From: JAENVT01 sp040006755
GTDB taxonomy: Bacteria > Actinomycetota > Acidimicrobiia > Acidimicrobiales > Ilumatobacteraceae
Length of the DNA stretch: 30,883 nucleotides
Assembly: GCA_040006755.1 (NCBI GenBank)
Contig: JBDTWJ010000024.1
Span: 1 to 30,883, forward strand
Reading direction: 5' to 3'
Translations under genes and position numbers: made by a program
Notes under the pieces: model-generated
What the model was told of the DNA's origin: nothing
Databases searched by the model: none
What the model saw: the letters and a program-made list of their open reading frames with translations, nothing else
Shown: piece after piece, positions 14,408 to 22,773 of the stretch
Layout: the number at the start of each line of letters is the position of its first letter
How positions within the stretch are numbered: the first letter of the stretch is position 1

Positions 14408-15475
14408 GTGCGCGTCGCCTACACACTCGAACAATGCTGGCATCGGGTGCCGGGCGGTACCGGAGTCGCTGCGATGCGTGTCGCCGAGGCGATGACTGCA
14501 GAGCAGGATGTGACATTGCTCGGCGTTGCGGGCCGTCACGCACACGTCCCGAGCGAACCGTGGTCGCCGGTCGTTCCCATCGCCCATCTTCCGGTCGGCG
14601 GTCCGTTGCTGTACGACCTCTGGCTGCGCCGCAACTGGCCGAAGGTCGAGCGGGCGACGGGACCGATCGACATCGCACACGCGACGACTCTGATCCCGTG
14701 CGCCACCGACGCCAAGATGGTGGTGACAGTGCACGACCTCGCCTTCCTGCACGATCCGTCGCAGTTCACCCGCCGGGGCAACAGCATCTTTCGGCGCAGT
14801 CTCGAGCAGACTCGACGAAGGGCGGATCTGGTGCTGTGCAGCAGCCAGGCGACAATGGACGACTGTGCGGCGGCCGGATTACCGGCTGATCGCCTGCGCC
14901 TCGTTCCGCTCGGAGTCGACGTCGACAGGGTCGACGGCGCCGAGTCCGCTCGGGTCACCGCAGCGTACGGGCTACCCCAGCGGTATCTCCTTTTCGTCGG
15001 CACCGTCGAGCCTCGCAAGAACTTGCGCGGCCTGGTCGACGCAGTCTCGCGACTCGAAGACGCTCTGCCGCTGATCGTCGCCGGCGCACACGGTTGGGGT
15101 GATGTAGCGATCGACAGTGCCGGGGTCGACATCAGGTTCATCGGTTTCGTGCCCGCCGACGACCTTGCTGGCTTGTACGCGGGTGCCGAGGTCTTCTGTT
15201 ACCCGAGCCAGCGCGAGGGTTACGGCTTGCCGGTGCTCGAGGCGATGGCGCAAGGAACTCCTGTCGTCACAAGTCGCGGTACGGCGACCGAGGAGGCTGC
15301 AGGAGGAGCGGCGGTGCTCGTCGATCCGATGGATCCCGACGATATCGCCAGAGGTATCACCGAGGCCCGCGCACGGCGTGAGCCCCTGTCCAGCCAGGGT
15401 GTAGCGCGCGCCGACCGAGCCACTTGGCGCGAAACGGCTCGCCTGACCGCAGACGCGTATCGGGAGTTGTGCTGA
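14408..15475 (+). CDS. GT4-family glycosyltransferase
   Basis: The 355-residue GT-B enzyme has an N-terminal acceptor domain (PGGTGVAAMRVAEAM, TVHDLAFLHDPS) and a C-terminal Glycos_transf_1 domain with YLLFVGTVEPRKNLRGL, IRFIGFVPADDLAGLYAGAEVF and the donor motif PSQREGYGLPVLEAMAQGTPVV. The EGYGLPVLE block supplies the EX7E glutamates that hold the nucleotide sugar. Donor and acceptor are unknown; mannosyl or rhamnosyl transfer is plausible from the local sugar-nucleotide genes. It begins a run of three overlapping glycosyltransferase genes and shares the base at 15475 with the next start (TGATG). Confidence 0.9.
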   Translation: MRVAYTLEQCWHRVPGGTGVAAMRVAEAMTAEQDVTLLGVAGRHAHVPSEPWSPVVPIAHLPVGGPLLYDLWLRRNWPKVERATGPIDIAHATTLIPCATDAKMVVTVHDLAFLHDPSQFTRRGNSIFRRSLEQTRRRADLVLCSSQATMDDCAAAGLPADRLRLVPLGVDVDRVDGAESARVTAAYGLPQRYLLFVGTVEPRKNLRGLVDAVSRLEDALPLIVAGAHGWGDVAIDSAGVDIRFIGFVPADDLAGLYAGAEVFCYPSQREGYGLPVLEAMAQGTPVVTSRGTATEEAAGGAAVLVDPMDPDDIARGITEARARREPLSSQGVARADRATWRETARLTADAYRELC

Positions 15476-16581
15476 TGGTTGATCCGGCAATCGCCGTCAA
15501 CCTGTTGTGGTGCGTGCCCGGTGAAGTGGGTGGGTCCGAGGAGTACCTCGTCCGGCAACTGCTCGGTCTCGCCGGGGCTGAGCCGCGCTTTCGCCCGACG
15601 CTCTACGTTGCCGACGGGTTCGTCGGCGCACATCCCGGAGTGTCCGAACGGTTCCCGACTGTCGTTGCCATGTTCGGCGGAACCTCGCGTCCTCGCCGGA
15701 TCATCGGCGAAGCAACATGGTTCCGGAAGCACACATCGTCAGCCGATCTGCGTCACCACGCGGGAGGTGCAGCACCGCTCGGGGCCGTTCGCCCCTACGT
15801 CCTGACCATTCACGACTTGCAATACCGCACGTACCCCGAGCACTTCAGCCGCACCAAGCGCGCCTACCTCGCGGCGATGATCGGTCGATCGGTGCAAAGG
15901 GCGTGCATCGTGATGGTACCGAGCGACTACGTTCGAGCGTCGGTGATCGAGGCGTACGGCATCGACCCCTCGCGTGTTGCGGTCGTACCTCATGGGTTCG
16001 AACCCGAGCTGTTGACCGATTGCACCGGGGAGTCAGAGTTGCGGCGGCGGTTCGCGCTCGGCGATGGCCCGGTGATCGTCTACCCCGCGGTCACGCATCC
16101 ACACAAGAATCATCGCTTCCTCATCGACCTCATGTCATCCATCTGGCGTGACCCCGACCTTCGACTCGTGCTGATCGGTGGGCGTGGTTCGGCAGAAGGA
16201 GCTGTGCAAGCCGCGGCCGCCGATTCGCGAATCCGGCGACTCGGCAGGGTCTCCGACGCCGATCGGAACGGTTTGCTGAGAATGGCAGAGGCGATGCTGT
16301 TCCCGAGCAAGTACGAGGGATTCGGTGCGCCCCTGATCGAGGCAATGGCGCTGGGTTGTCCGGTCATCGCCGCCGATTCGACGTGCATCCCAGCGATCGT
16401 CGATGATGCCGGAATCGTGCTCCCACTCACCACCGATGCATGGGCCGATGCTCTCGATCGTGTGCGGCGAGATCGAGCGACGATGGTTGCCGCCGGTCTG
16501 CAAAGGTCGACGGCGTTCACGGCTCGTGCGTCGGGCGCGGCATTGGCTGCGGTGTACGCCGCTGCCTTGGAGTCGTCGTGA
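15475..16581 (+). CDS. GT4-family glycosyltransferase
   Basis: The 368-residue enzyme opens with VNLLWCVPGEVGGSEEYLVRQ, where GGSE-like glycines contact the donor, and has TIHDLQYRTYPEHFS, VVPHGFEP, VIVYPAVTHPHKNHRFL and the donor motif PSKYEGFGAPLIEAMALGCPVI. These place it in GT4, close to D-mannose and rhamnose transferases of O-antigen and capsule loci. It follows the first glycosyltransferase with a one-base stop/start overlap and precedes a third with a four-base overlap, so the three are likely one polycistron assembling one oligosaccharide repeat. No membrane segment is visible. Confidence 0.9.
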   Translation: MVDPAIAVNLLWCVPGEVGGSEEYLVRQLLGLAGAEPRFRPTLYVADGFVGAHPGVSERFPTVVAMFGGTSRPRRIIGEATWFRKHTSSADLRHHAGGAAPLGAVRPYVLTIHDLQYRTYPEHFSRTKRAYLAAMIGRSVQRACIVMVPSDYVRASVIEAYGIDPSRVAVVPHGFEPELLTDCTGESELRRRFALGDGPVIVYPAVTHPHKNHRFLIDLMSSIWRDPDLRLVLIGGRGSAEGAVQAAAADSRIRRLGRVSDADRNGLLRMAEAMLFPSKYEGFGAPLIEAMALGCPVIAADSTCIPAIVDDAGIVLPLTTDAWADALDRVRRDRATMVAAGLQRSTAFTARASGAALAAVYAAALESS

Positions 16582-17816
16582 AGACCGAACACTTGAAGAT
16601 CGCAATCCTGTGTCCGCACTTCGCACCAGACACCGCGCCGACCGGCGAAGTGATGACTCGCATCGTCACCGAGCTCGCATTGCTCGGTCACGAGCTGCAC
16701 GTGGTCACCTCGTTGCCGTGGTACCGCAGGCATGCCGTGGAAGACGGCTGGCAAGGCAAGCGTGTGCAGCGCGAAACGACCGAGTGGGGCTCCATCACGA
16801 GGGTCAGCCCGTTTCCGGGTGGCGACAAGCGCAAACTCCTGCGACGGGCTGCAGGGTTCGCGGGTTTCAGCGCTCTTGCCGGTCTCGCGTCGTTGCGAGG
16901 CGGGCGAGTCGACGCTGTCATCGCCATGTCGCCACCGTTGACGATGGGCCTCACGGGATGGGGAACCCACGTCGCTCGGCGTGGCCCGCTGATCTTCAAC
17001 ATCCAGGATGTCTTCCCCGATGCCGCGGTCGAGTCCGGGGCAATCACCAGTAAGGCGATCATCACGGTGGCGAAGTGGTTGGAGCGCGTCAGCTACAACC
17101 GCGCCGCAGCGGTCACGGTGCTCAGTCCCGAGCTGCGCGACAACGTCGCGGCGAAAGTGCCACCGTCGAAGCGCGGTGCCATCCGCGTGATCCCCAACTT
17201 CGTGGACACCGCCTTCATCCGTCCGCAGGATCGCATGACGGCACTGCGTCACGAACTTGGAATCGGTTCGCAGACCGTGGTCATGTACGCCGGCAACATC
17301 GGTTTCTCCCAGTCGTTGGACATGATCATCGAGACCGCGAAGGCCATGCCATCGCTGATGTTCGTGATCAACGGAGACGGCGCAGCACGTCAAACATTGC
17401 AGAACCTCGCCGGCAGTTCGAGCAACGTTCGGTTTTCCGGGTACCAGCCCATCGAACGGCTGCCAGAGGTGTTGGCGACCGGCGACATCCACGTCGTGCC
17501 GCTGAAGGCCGGACTCGGACGAGTCAGCGTGCCGTCGAAGACGTACTCCATCCTGGCTGCTGGCCGTCCCGTGCTCGCGGCGATCGACGCCGCAACGGAG
17601 ATTCCGCGAATCCTCGCCGAATCGGGCGGTGGCCTATCGGTCCCGCCCGACGACATCGTGGCGTTTCAGGCCGCGCTGCAACGGCTGGCGGACGACCCGG
17701 CCGGCTGCAGGGAGATGGCGGCCGCCGGGCGGACTTGGGTCGAGCACGCGGCCGCACCCGCCGCGGTTGCCAAGGCCTACGTCGACCTGATCGTCGAGCT
17801 GAACCACCGACGGTGA
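16578..17816 (+). CDS. WbuB/WcaI-like GT4 glycosyltransferase
   Basis: The 412-residue protein has the long N-terminal domain of the WbuB (L-fucosamine transferase) and WcaI group: ILCPHFAPDTAPTGEVMTRI at the start, VVTSLPWYRRH, and LIFNIQDVFPDAAV. The C-terminal donor domain has VIPNFVDTAFI, VVMYAGNIGFSQSLDMI, VRFSGYQPIERLPEVL and LGRVSVPSKTYSILAAGRPVLA. In this group the usual EGFG block is replaced by VPSKTYSILA, as here. GTG 16578 overlaps the previous stop (GTGA). The acceptor is unknown, but the family prefers amino- and 6-deoxy sugars, consistent with gmd and rml in the same window. Confidence 0.88.
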   Translation: MKTEHLKIAILCPHFAPDTAPTGEVMTRIVTELALLGHELHVVTSLPWYRRHAVEDGWQGKRVQRETTEWGSITRVSPFPGGDKRKLLRRAAGFAGFSALAGLASLRGGRVDAVIAMSPPLTMGLTGWGTHVARRGPLIFNIQDVFPDAAVESGAITSKAIITVAKWLERVSYNRAAAVTVLSPELRDNVAAKVPPSKRGAIRVIPNFVDTAFIRPQDRMTALRHELGIGSQTVVMYAGNIGFSQSLDMIIETAKAMPSLMFVINGDGAARQTLQNLAGSSSNVRFSGYQPIERLPEVLATGDIHVVPLKAGLGRVSVPSKTYSILAAGRPVLAAIDAATEIPRILAESGGGLSVPPDDIVAFQAALQRLADDPAGCREMAAAGRTWVEHAAAPAAVAKAYVDLIVELNHRR

Positions 17817-17833
17817 CCCGGTTTTGATTCGGG

Positions 17834-17847
17834 GAGGCGATAGCCTC
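17834..17847 (+). promoter_or_regulatory. TAGCCT -10-like box inside a short palindrome
   Basis: GAGGC-GATA-GCCTC forms a 5-bp inverted repeat whose right arm contains TAGCCT (17841-17846). The GTG at 17856 lies nine bases after the hexamer, matching the same arrangement at 25558. It may be a promoter, a small hairpin ending the glycosyltransferase transcript, or both. Confidence 0.45.
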
Positions 17848-17855
17848 GCATCCTC

Positions 17856-18737
17856 GTGGCTCCGTCATCGTCCGCCAAAAAAGTTGCCAGACTCGCCTCG
17901 CGTGGAAAAGGCAAGAAGGTTCGCTTCCAGGGCGGCTCTGTCTTTCCCATTGCTGTAGTTCTTGTGGTGGTGCTCGGCCTGCTCGCGATCGTGTACGGAC
18001 GCGAAAGCCGTCCGGCCGACGGCTCCGGTGTGCCTCGCGTCAACAACGGCGCCAACGCCGACGCCCACTGGCATGCCGCGTTCGGCACCTACATCTGCGA
18101 CACCTTCCAACCCAAGATTGTCGGCACGTTGGAAGACAAGGGCGTCGACTCGGCCGGCAACGAGGTGTTCCTCAACGACAAGTTCCAGATTCTCGGCATT
18201 CACAGCCACGGCGACGGGATCATCCACTATCACCCCTCTTCGACGAAGTCGTCGGGCAACCGCGCCAAGCTCGGCGTGTTCCTTGACAGCTACAACATCA
18301 AGTTGACCGACACCGAGCTCGTCATGCCGCCCGAGCAAGGCGGCGAGAAGTGGTCGACCAAGGACAACAAGTGCGACGGGAAAGACACGCAGCTGGTCGT
18401 CAGGGTGTGGGACCACTTCGACCAGCCCGACACGCACCACGACGTCGTCACCGACTTCAAGAACACCCGCATCACGAACGACGGCATGGTCTTCGTGATC
18501 GCGTTCGTTCCGAAGGGTGCCGACATTCCGATGCCGGATTGGGCGAAGGAACTGCCGACGCTCGGTGCAGCCGATGGCGGCGCGGTCATCGCCACGACGA
18601 CGAGCACGCCGACGGGCGACACAACGGTTGGCTCGGGCGTCACGGGCGACACGACAGCTGGAAGCGGCGTCTCGACCACGACCGAGCCGGCATCGACCAG
18701 CACGACCGTGGCAGCCACAACAACCACCGGCGGCTGA
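17856..18737 (+). CDS. Membrane-anchored His-rich protein of unknown function
   Basis: The 293-residue protein has a basic N-terminus (KKVARLASRGKGKKVR), one transmembrane anchor at about 30-48, an extracellular domain to about 240, and a Thr/Ser/Gly tail containing two tandem copies of the decapeptide TGDTTVGSGV/TGDTTAGSGV (18612-18671). The domain is striking for its histidines: HWH (71-73), HSHGDGIIHYH (116-126), His187 and HH (194-195), with Cys81 and Cys173. I recognise the HWH ... GIHSHGDG.IH.H pattern from conserved actinobacterial proteins without assigned function. A metal (Zn, Cu or Fe) site is inferred. The gene overlaps the downstream pyrophosphorylase (TGATG), tying it to sugar-nucleotide or surface-polymer functions. 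Confidence 0.8.
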   Translation: MAPSSSAKKVARLASRGKGKKVRFQGGSVFPIAVVLVVVLGLLAIVYGRESRPADGSGVPRVNNGANADAHWHAAFGTYICDTFQPKIVGTLEDKGVDSAGNEVFLNDKFQILGIHSHGDGIIHYHPSSTKSSGNRAKLGVFLDSYNIKLTDTELVMPPEQGGEKWSTKDNKCDGKDTQLVVRVWDHFDQPDTHHDVVTDFKNTRITNDGMVFVIAFVPKGADIPMPDWAKELPTLGAADGGAVIATTTSTPTGDTTVGSGVTGDTTAGSGVSTTTEPASTSTTVAATTTTGG

Positions 18738-19741
18738 TGCGCGCCGTCGTTCTCGTCGGCGGCTTCGGTACTCGGCTTCGACCACTCACGCTCACAACAC
18801 CCAAGCCCATGCTTCCGGTGGGACATGTGCCGATCATCGAGCGCCTGGTCGACAACCTTGCACGCGGTGGCGTCACCGAGGTCACCCTCGCCCTCGGCTT
18901 CAGGGCGGAGCCGTTCATCGAGGCCTTTCCCGATGATCATTGCAACGGCGTCGCGCTGCACTACGCGGTCGAACCGGAGCCACTCGACACAGCCGGCGCG
19001 ATTCGCTTCGCCGCCGACTTCAGCGGCATTGACGACACGTTCGTCGTCGCCAACGGCGATGTGCTGACCGATCTTGACATCGGAGCGCTCGTCGGGTTTC
19101 ATCGACGGCGCTCGGCCGAAGCGACCATCCACTTGATCGCTGTCGACGACCCGTCCGCGTTCGGCGTGGTCGTGACCGATGTCGACGGAAGAGTCGAGCG
19201 GTTCGTCGAGAAGCCAGTCCCGGGGACCGCGCCGGGCAATCAGGTCAACGGTGGCACGTACGTGCTCGAGCCGTCGGTTCTCGACCGCATTCCCGTGGGT
19301 CGCCACGTGTCGATCGAGCGCGTGACCTTCCCTGAAGTTGCAGCGGGCGGGCGTCTGTTCGCGATGGTGACCAACGACTACTGGATCGACACCGGCAACC
19401 CCGCGCTGTACCGGCAGGCCAACCTCGATCTGCTCAATGGCACACGAGAGGCGCACGGATGCGAAGGCATCCACGCGCGCGCTCGTGTCGATCCGAAGGC
19501 GAGCGTCTCTGGCAGCATCGTCGCCGAAGGGGCGACGGTCGCCGCCGACGCCACGATCACGGACTCGGTGTTGCTCGCCGGTTCGGTCGTGGGCGAGCGC
19601 GCCGTGGTGACAAACTCGGTGGTCATGGGTAGGATCGGCGACGACGCCAAGGTCGCGCACAGCGTTCTCGGCGTGCACGGCCGGGTCGCGGCGGGCGAAC
19701 AACTCTCGGGTGAATGCCGCCCTCCTGTCGAATCCACGTGA
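18737..19741 (+). CDS. Sugar-nucleotide pyrophosphorylase, probably mannose-1-phosphate guanylyltransferase
   Basis: The 334-residue enzyme starts AVVLVGGFGTRLRPLTLTTPKPM, the form typical of GMPPB-like GDP-mannose pyrophosphorylases, and continues with VVANGDVLTDLDI, VERFVEKPV, NGGTYVLEPSVL and YWIDTGNPALY. The C-terminus is a left-handed beta-helix (hexapeptide turns VAEGATVAADATI, LAGSVVGERAVV). The mycobacterial equivalent (Rv3264c) sits in a similar neighbourhood of cpsA, rmlD and fbiA. GDP-mannose would feed the gmd at 22774 and mannosyltransferases. Glucose-1-phosphate uridylyl or thymidylyl activity is the alternative. It overlaps both neighbours by stop/start bases. Confidence 0.88.
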   Translation: MRAVVLVGGFGTRLRPLTLTTPKPMLPVGHVPIIERLVDNLARGGVTEVTLALGFRAEPFIEAFPDDHCNGVALHYAVEPEPLDTAGAIRFAADFSGIDDTFVVANGDVLTDLDIGALVGFHRRRSAEATIHLIAVDDPSAFGVVVTDVDGRVERFVEKPVPGTAPGNQVNGGTYVLEPSVLDRIPVGRHVSIERVTFPEVAAGGRLFAMVTNDYWIDTGNPALYRQANLDLLNGTREAHGCEGIHARARVDPKASVSGSIVAEGATVAADATITDSVLLAGSVVGERAVVTNSVVMGRIGDDAKVAHSVLGVHGRVAAGEQLSGECRPPVEST

Positions 19742-20634
19742 ACATCCTGGTCGTCGGTGGCGCCGGATTTCTCGGTTCGCACCTCGTCGATCGCCTCATC
19801 GCGGAAGGCAGCACGGTCGACGTCGTCGATGATCTGTCGAGCGGCTCGCTCGCCAATCTTGCCGATGCGCGTGTCGCAGGCGGCAGTGTGAAGATTCACA
19901 CACTCGATGTGCTCGCGGACGAGTTCCCGGCATTGGTGGCGATGCGTCCCCCCGACGTCGTGTACCACCTGGCCTGGCTGGCGCCCGGCCGAGGTCCGGC
20001 GGCGCAGGCTGGACGCGCCGTGCAGGGCATGATCGCCGTGCTCGAGGCGGCGCGCCTGCGAGGCGCGAAGGTGGTGACCGCGTTGCCGGGCGCGGCATTG
20101 TACGGCGACGTGCCAATGCGCGATCTTCCGATCAAGGAAGGTCACACCTGGAACCCCGTGGGCCTGCACGGCGTCATCGCCAAGGCTGTCGTCGATCTGC
20201 TCAACCTCTATCGCGCCGAGCACACGGTCGAGTTCACCGCGCTGGCGATGAGCACCATCTACGGCCCTCGACAGCGCCCGGATGGAGGAGTCGTCGGGTC
20301 GTTCGCCCACGCCATCCGCAGCGATGTGAGTCCAATGATCCACGGAGACGGGCGACAGACACGCGACTTCCTCTACGTCGACGATGCTGTTGACGCGCTC
20401 GTTCGCGCTGGTGGCCGCGGTGGGGGCCTCGTCGTCAATATCGGGACCGGCACCAGCACATCGATTCGCGATCTGTGGACGGCGATGGCTGGTCCTGGAG
20501 CCAAGGCACCCGTCGCCGCGCCGCGACGTCCAAACGATATTTCGTGGTTCGCGTTGTCTCCGACGCGTGCCCGAATCCATTTGGCGTGGGCGCCGTTCAC
20601 CGACCTGCGCGTCGGCCTGCGCTCACTGGGCTGA
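19738..20634 (+). CDS. Extended SDR, UDP-glucose-epimerase-like, catalytic residues missing
   Basis: The 298-residue protein has an intact NAD-binding start ILVVGGAGFLGSHLVDRL and later SDR landmarks (STIYGPRQRPDGGVV, GDGRQTRDFLYVDDAVDAL, NIGTGTSTSIRDLW). The active site is altered: the catalytic Ser/Thr block, normally SSxxVYG, reads PGAALYG (117-123), and the YxxxK position before Lys149 is Gly145, with His144 next to it. It could be a structural or regulatory SDR, or use His144 in place of the tyrosine. GTG 19738 overlaps the previous stop (GTGA). Its end overlaps convergent cofD by 12 bp. The substrate is presumably a nucleotide sugar. Confidence 0.85.
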   Translation: MNILVVGGAGFLGSHLVDRLIAEGSTVDVVDDLSSGSLANLADARVAGGSVKIHTLDVLADEFPALVAMRPPDVVYHLAWLAPGRGPAAQAGRAVQGMIAVLEAARLRGAKVVTALPGAALYGDVPMRDLPIKEGHTWNPVGLHGVIAKAVVDLLNLYRAEHTVEFTALAMSTIYGPRQRPDGGVVGSFAHAIRSDVSPMIHGDGRQTRDFLYVDDAVDALVRAGGRGGGLVVNIGTGTSTSIRDLWTAMAGPGAKAPVAAPRRPNDISWFALSPTRARIHLAWAPFTDLRVGLRSLG

Positions 20635-21582
20635 CGCGGCGCGCAGCGACACCCGCGCGAGCTCCAATTCGATCTCGGGCGTCGACATGATCGATGGGGT
20701 GACCACGGCGCGAATGCCCTCTGCCTCGATGGCATCGACCAGGTAAGCGTCGACGGGATCGATCACCAAGGCAGCGGCAATCGGCGCGTAGAGCCGTGCG
20801 ACCCCGACGACCGAGGGCTCATGACCGAGCTCTTTCATCATTCGGTCGGCTGGACCCTTCAACGCCGCCCCTCCGACAATCGGTGAGATGGCGACAACCG
20901 ACGCTCGCCGGTTGGCAAGAATCGAGTCGACCTCCCGTATTGCGCGAATCGGTCCGATCGACACGATCGGGTTCGACGGGGCGATCACGACGCAGTCGGC
21001 CGCGCCCAGCGCGTCGCCCGATCCAGGCGACAGCACGGCTTCGGAAGCGCCGGCGAACTGCACCGACTTCACGGGGACGCTGTGGCGCAACTTGACGAAG
21101 TACTCCTGAAACGAGACCTCGCCACCTTCGGCGAGGGTCACCACCGTGGAGACGGTGTCGTCGCTCATCGGGAGCAGTCGCTGCTTCACACCCCAAGCGG
21201 CGCAGATCTCCGCGGTCACTTCCGAAAGCGTCGCGCCCTCTGCTAGACGCGCGGTTCGGTAGAAGTGGGTGGCCAGATCGCGATCGCCGAGGTTGAACCA
21301 CGTCGGCGCAGCGGTGGACCCGGCCGGACGAACCACCGCAAAGCGTTGCAGTGCCTCCATCGCCCGCCATGACTCGTCGGCCAGCCCCCAGCCCCGGCCT
21401 CGATCGATGGCGTCGGCCAGGGTGTAGACGACGGTGTCGAGATCGGGCGATATCGCCAGACCGTGCAGCACGGTGTCGTCGCCAGTGTTGACGATGCCAA
21501 CGGTGTCAGCGGGATCGGCGACTCGAGCCAATGCGACCAGGAAGCGTGCAGCACCCACGCCTCCGCACAGCACGGCGATCAT
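20623..21582 (-). CDS. cofD: 2-phospho-L-lactate (or PEP) transferase CofD/FbiA, F420 synthesis
   Basis: CofD joins the lactyl- or enolpyruvyl-phospho-guanosine precursor to the deazaflavin FO, giving F420-0 or its dehydro form. The 319-residue protein has VLCGGVGAARFLVAL at the start, VNTGDDTVLHGLAISPDLDTVVYTLAD, WFNLGDRDLATH, LLPMSDDTVSTVV, FQEYFVKL and VIAPSNPIVSIGPI. These are all characteristic. In actinobacteria (FbiA) the donor is thought to come from phosphoenolpyruvate. fbiB/cofE and fbiC are not in the window. The start overlaps the upstream glycosyltransferase stop (ATGA), an unusual pairing, and the 3' end overlaps the convergent SDR by 12 bp. Confidence 0.95.
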   Translation of the reverse strand: MIAVLCGGVGAARFLVALARVADPADTVGIVNTGDDTVLHGLAISPDLDTVVYTLADAIDRGRGWGLADESWRAMEALQRFAVVRPAGSTAAPTWFNLGDRDLATHFYRTARLAEGATLSEVTAEICAAWGVKQRLLPMSDDTVSTVVTLAEGGEVSFQEYFVKLRHSVPVKSVQFAGASEAVLSPGSGDALGAADCVVIAPSNPIVSIGPIRAIREVDSILANRRASVVAISPIVGGAALKGPADRMMKELGHEPSVVGVARLYAPIAAALVIDPVDAYLVDAIEAEGIRAVVTPSIMSTPEIELELARVSLRAASAQ

Positions 21583-22676
21583 GTGCCTGCCTCCGCGGCC
21601 AACGAGCGGTAGAGCGCGGCAAGGTCGGTGGCGCACCGACTCCACGAGAACGTGGCCAACTGTTCGTCGGCGGCGGCAAGAAGGTTGGCCCGCGCGCGGT
21701 CGTCGAACGCCGCGGTCGAGAGGTTCGTGGCGAGAGCGACAGCGTCGCCCGCATCGCACAGCAGGCCAGCGGATCCGCACACCTCTGGGATGCTGCCGCG
21801 GTCGCTGGCGACGATCGGAACGCCGACTTGCATCGCATCGAGCAATGGGAATCCGAATCCCTCATCGAGCGACGGATACGCGAGCACTGTTGCATTGCGG
21901 AGCAGCCACGAAAGTGCCGCCTCGTCGACTCGTCCGGTCATCACGACTCGCCTGGCGGCGGCAGGGTCAAGCCTGTCGATGGCCTCGTTGATGGCCGGTC
22001 GATCGTCACCGTCGGCACCGGCCAGCACCAACATGACATCGTCGCGCTCCGAGGCGAGCAGTCCGAACGCTTCGATCAGCACGGGCAGGTTCTTGCGGCG
22101 CTCGAGAGTGCCGACCGACGCCACGTATGGATTACCGGCGAGCAGGGGGATCGGTGGCTCGGTTGCGGGGTCGGGTACCGGCAGGGCTGCCAGCGGGATG
22201 GTCGCCACTCGCGCGCTGGGAAATAGATGGTTGATCTCCGATGCAGTCGACGCCGAACTTGCGTGCACCGTCGCCCCGCGCTCGATGGCCCGACGGAGCA
22301 CTCGACCTGCCTGACGTACCGCGGCGCTGGCCAGCGTTGGATGTCGGAGGAACCAGCAGTCGTACACTGACACCACCTGCGGAGCGCGGCTCGGAGGCAG
22401 GACGTAGTTGGTGCCGTGAACGACGTCGGGCGCGCCGAGGAACCGGTCGATCGTCGGCTTGTCGGCGGCGCCCCACAGCCGATGGGCGAGGACTGCGGGC
22501 AGAGGCAGTCGGCGGGCGCCTGCTGGCGGTGGCGAACGAAACGATGTGATGTATTCGACGAGTTCGAGACCCTCGATCTCGCAGAGCGACTGACGCATCG
22601 CCCACACCGCTTGTCCGACGCCGGTGCGGGGCCCGAGGAGAGGACCGACATCGAAAGCGACGCGGAGTGGGTTCAT
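21579..22676 (-). CDS. GT4-family glycosyltransferase (mannosyltransferase-like)
   Basis: The 365-residue enzyme begins MNPLRVAFDVGPLLGPRTGVG and has VVHGTNYVLPPSR, VSVYDCWFLRHP, VASVGTLERRKNLPVLIEAF, and the donor motif PSLDEGFGFPLLDAMQVGVPIVAS with the EX7E-type acidic residues. The DVGPL..RTGVG start is common in actinobacterial mannosyltransferases. Its stop overlaps the cofD start by four bases, so the two genes share a transcript although their roles seem unrelated. ATG 22676 was selected; a GTG two codons upstream is equally close to the TAGCCT box at 22692-22687. Acceptor unknown. Confidence 0.9.
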   Translation of the reverse strand: MNPLRVAFDVGPLLGPRTGVGQAVWAMRQSLCEIEGLELVEYITSFRSPPPAGARRLPLPAVLAHRLWGAADKPTIDRFLGAPDVVHGTNYVLPPSRAPQVVSVYDCWFLRHPTLASAAVRQAGRVLRRAIERGATVHASSASTASEINHLFPSARVATIPLAALPVPDPATEPPIPLLAGNPYVASVGTLERRKNLPVLIEAFGLLASERDDVMLVLAGADGDDRPAINEAIDRLDPAAARRVVMTGRVDEAALSWLLRNATVLAYPSLDEGFGFPLLDAMQVGVPIVASDRGSIPEVCGSAGLLCDAGDAVALATNLSTAAFDDRARANLLAAADEQLATFSWSRCATDLAALYRSLAAEAGT

Positions 22677-22686
22677 GAGCACGCCG

Positions 22687-22692
22687 AGGCTA
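22687..22692 (-). promoter_or_regulatory. TAGCCT -10-like box of the GT-cofD transcript
   Basis: On the minus strand GCTAGCCTCGG holds TAGCCT, ten bases before the ATG at 22676 and without a ribosome binding site between. This is the same arrangement as at 25146-25141. No -35 box could be matched. Confidence 0.4.
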
Positions 22693-22723
22693 GCCGCTGA
22701 CGCTCGACTGCGGGTCGAAGCCG

Positions 22724-22773
22724 TAGAGTGACGTGTTCCGCTTTTTCGGTCCTGATCCTGAAGGATTCCCAGC
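22724..22773 (+). promoter_or_regulatory. Leadered promoter region of gmd
   Basis: TAGAGT (22724-22729) fits a -10 box and would give a leader of about 35-40 bases. AAGGA stands about ten bases before the ATG at 22774 as a ribosome binding site. This contrasts with the leaderless-looking neighbours. Confidence 0.4.

Noticed and set aside
16110..17492. Long minus-strand open frame across two glycosyltransferases
   Set aside because: No domain or credible start; the plus-strand genes are certain and overlap tightly.
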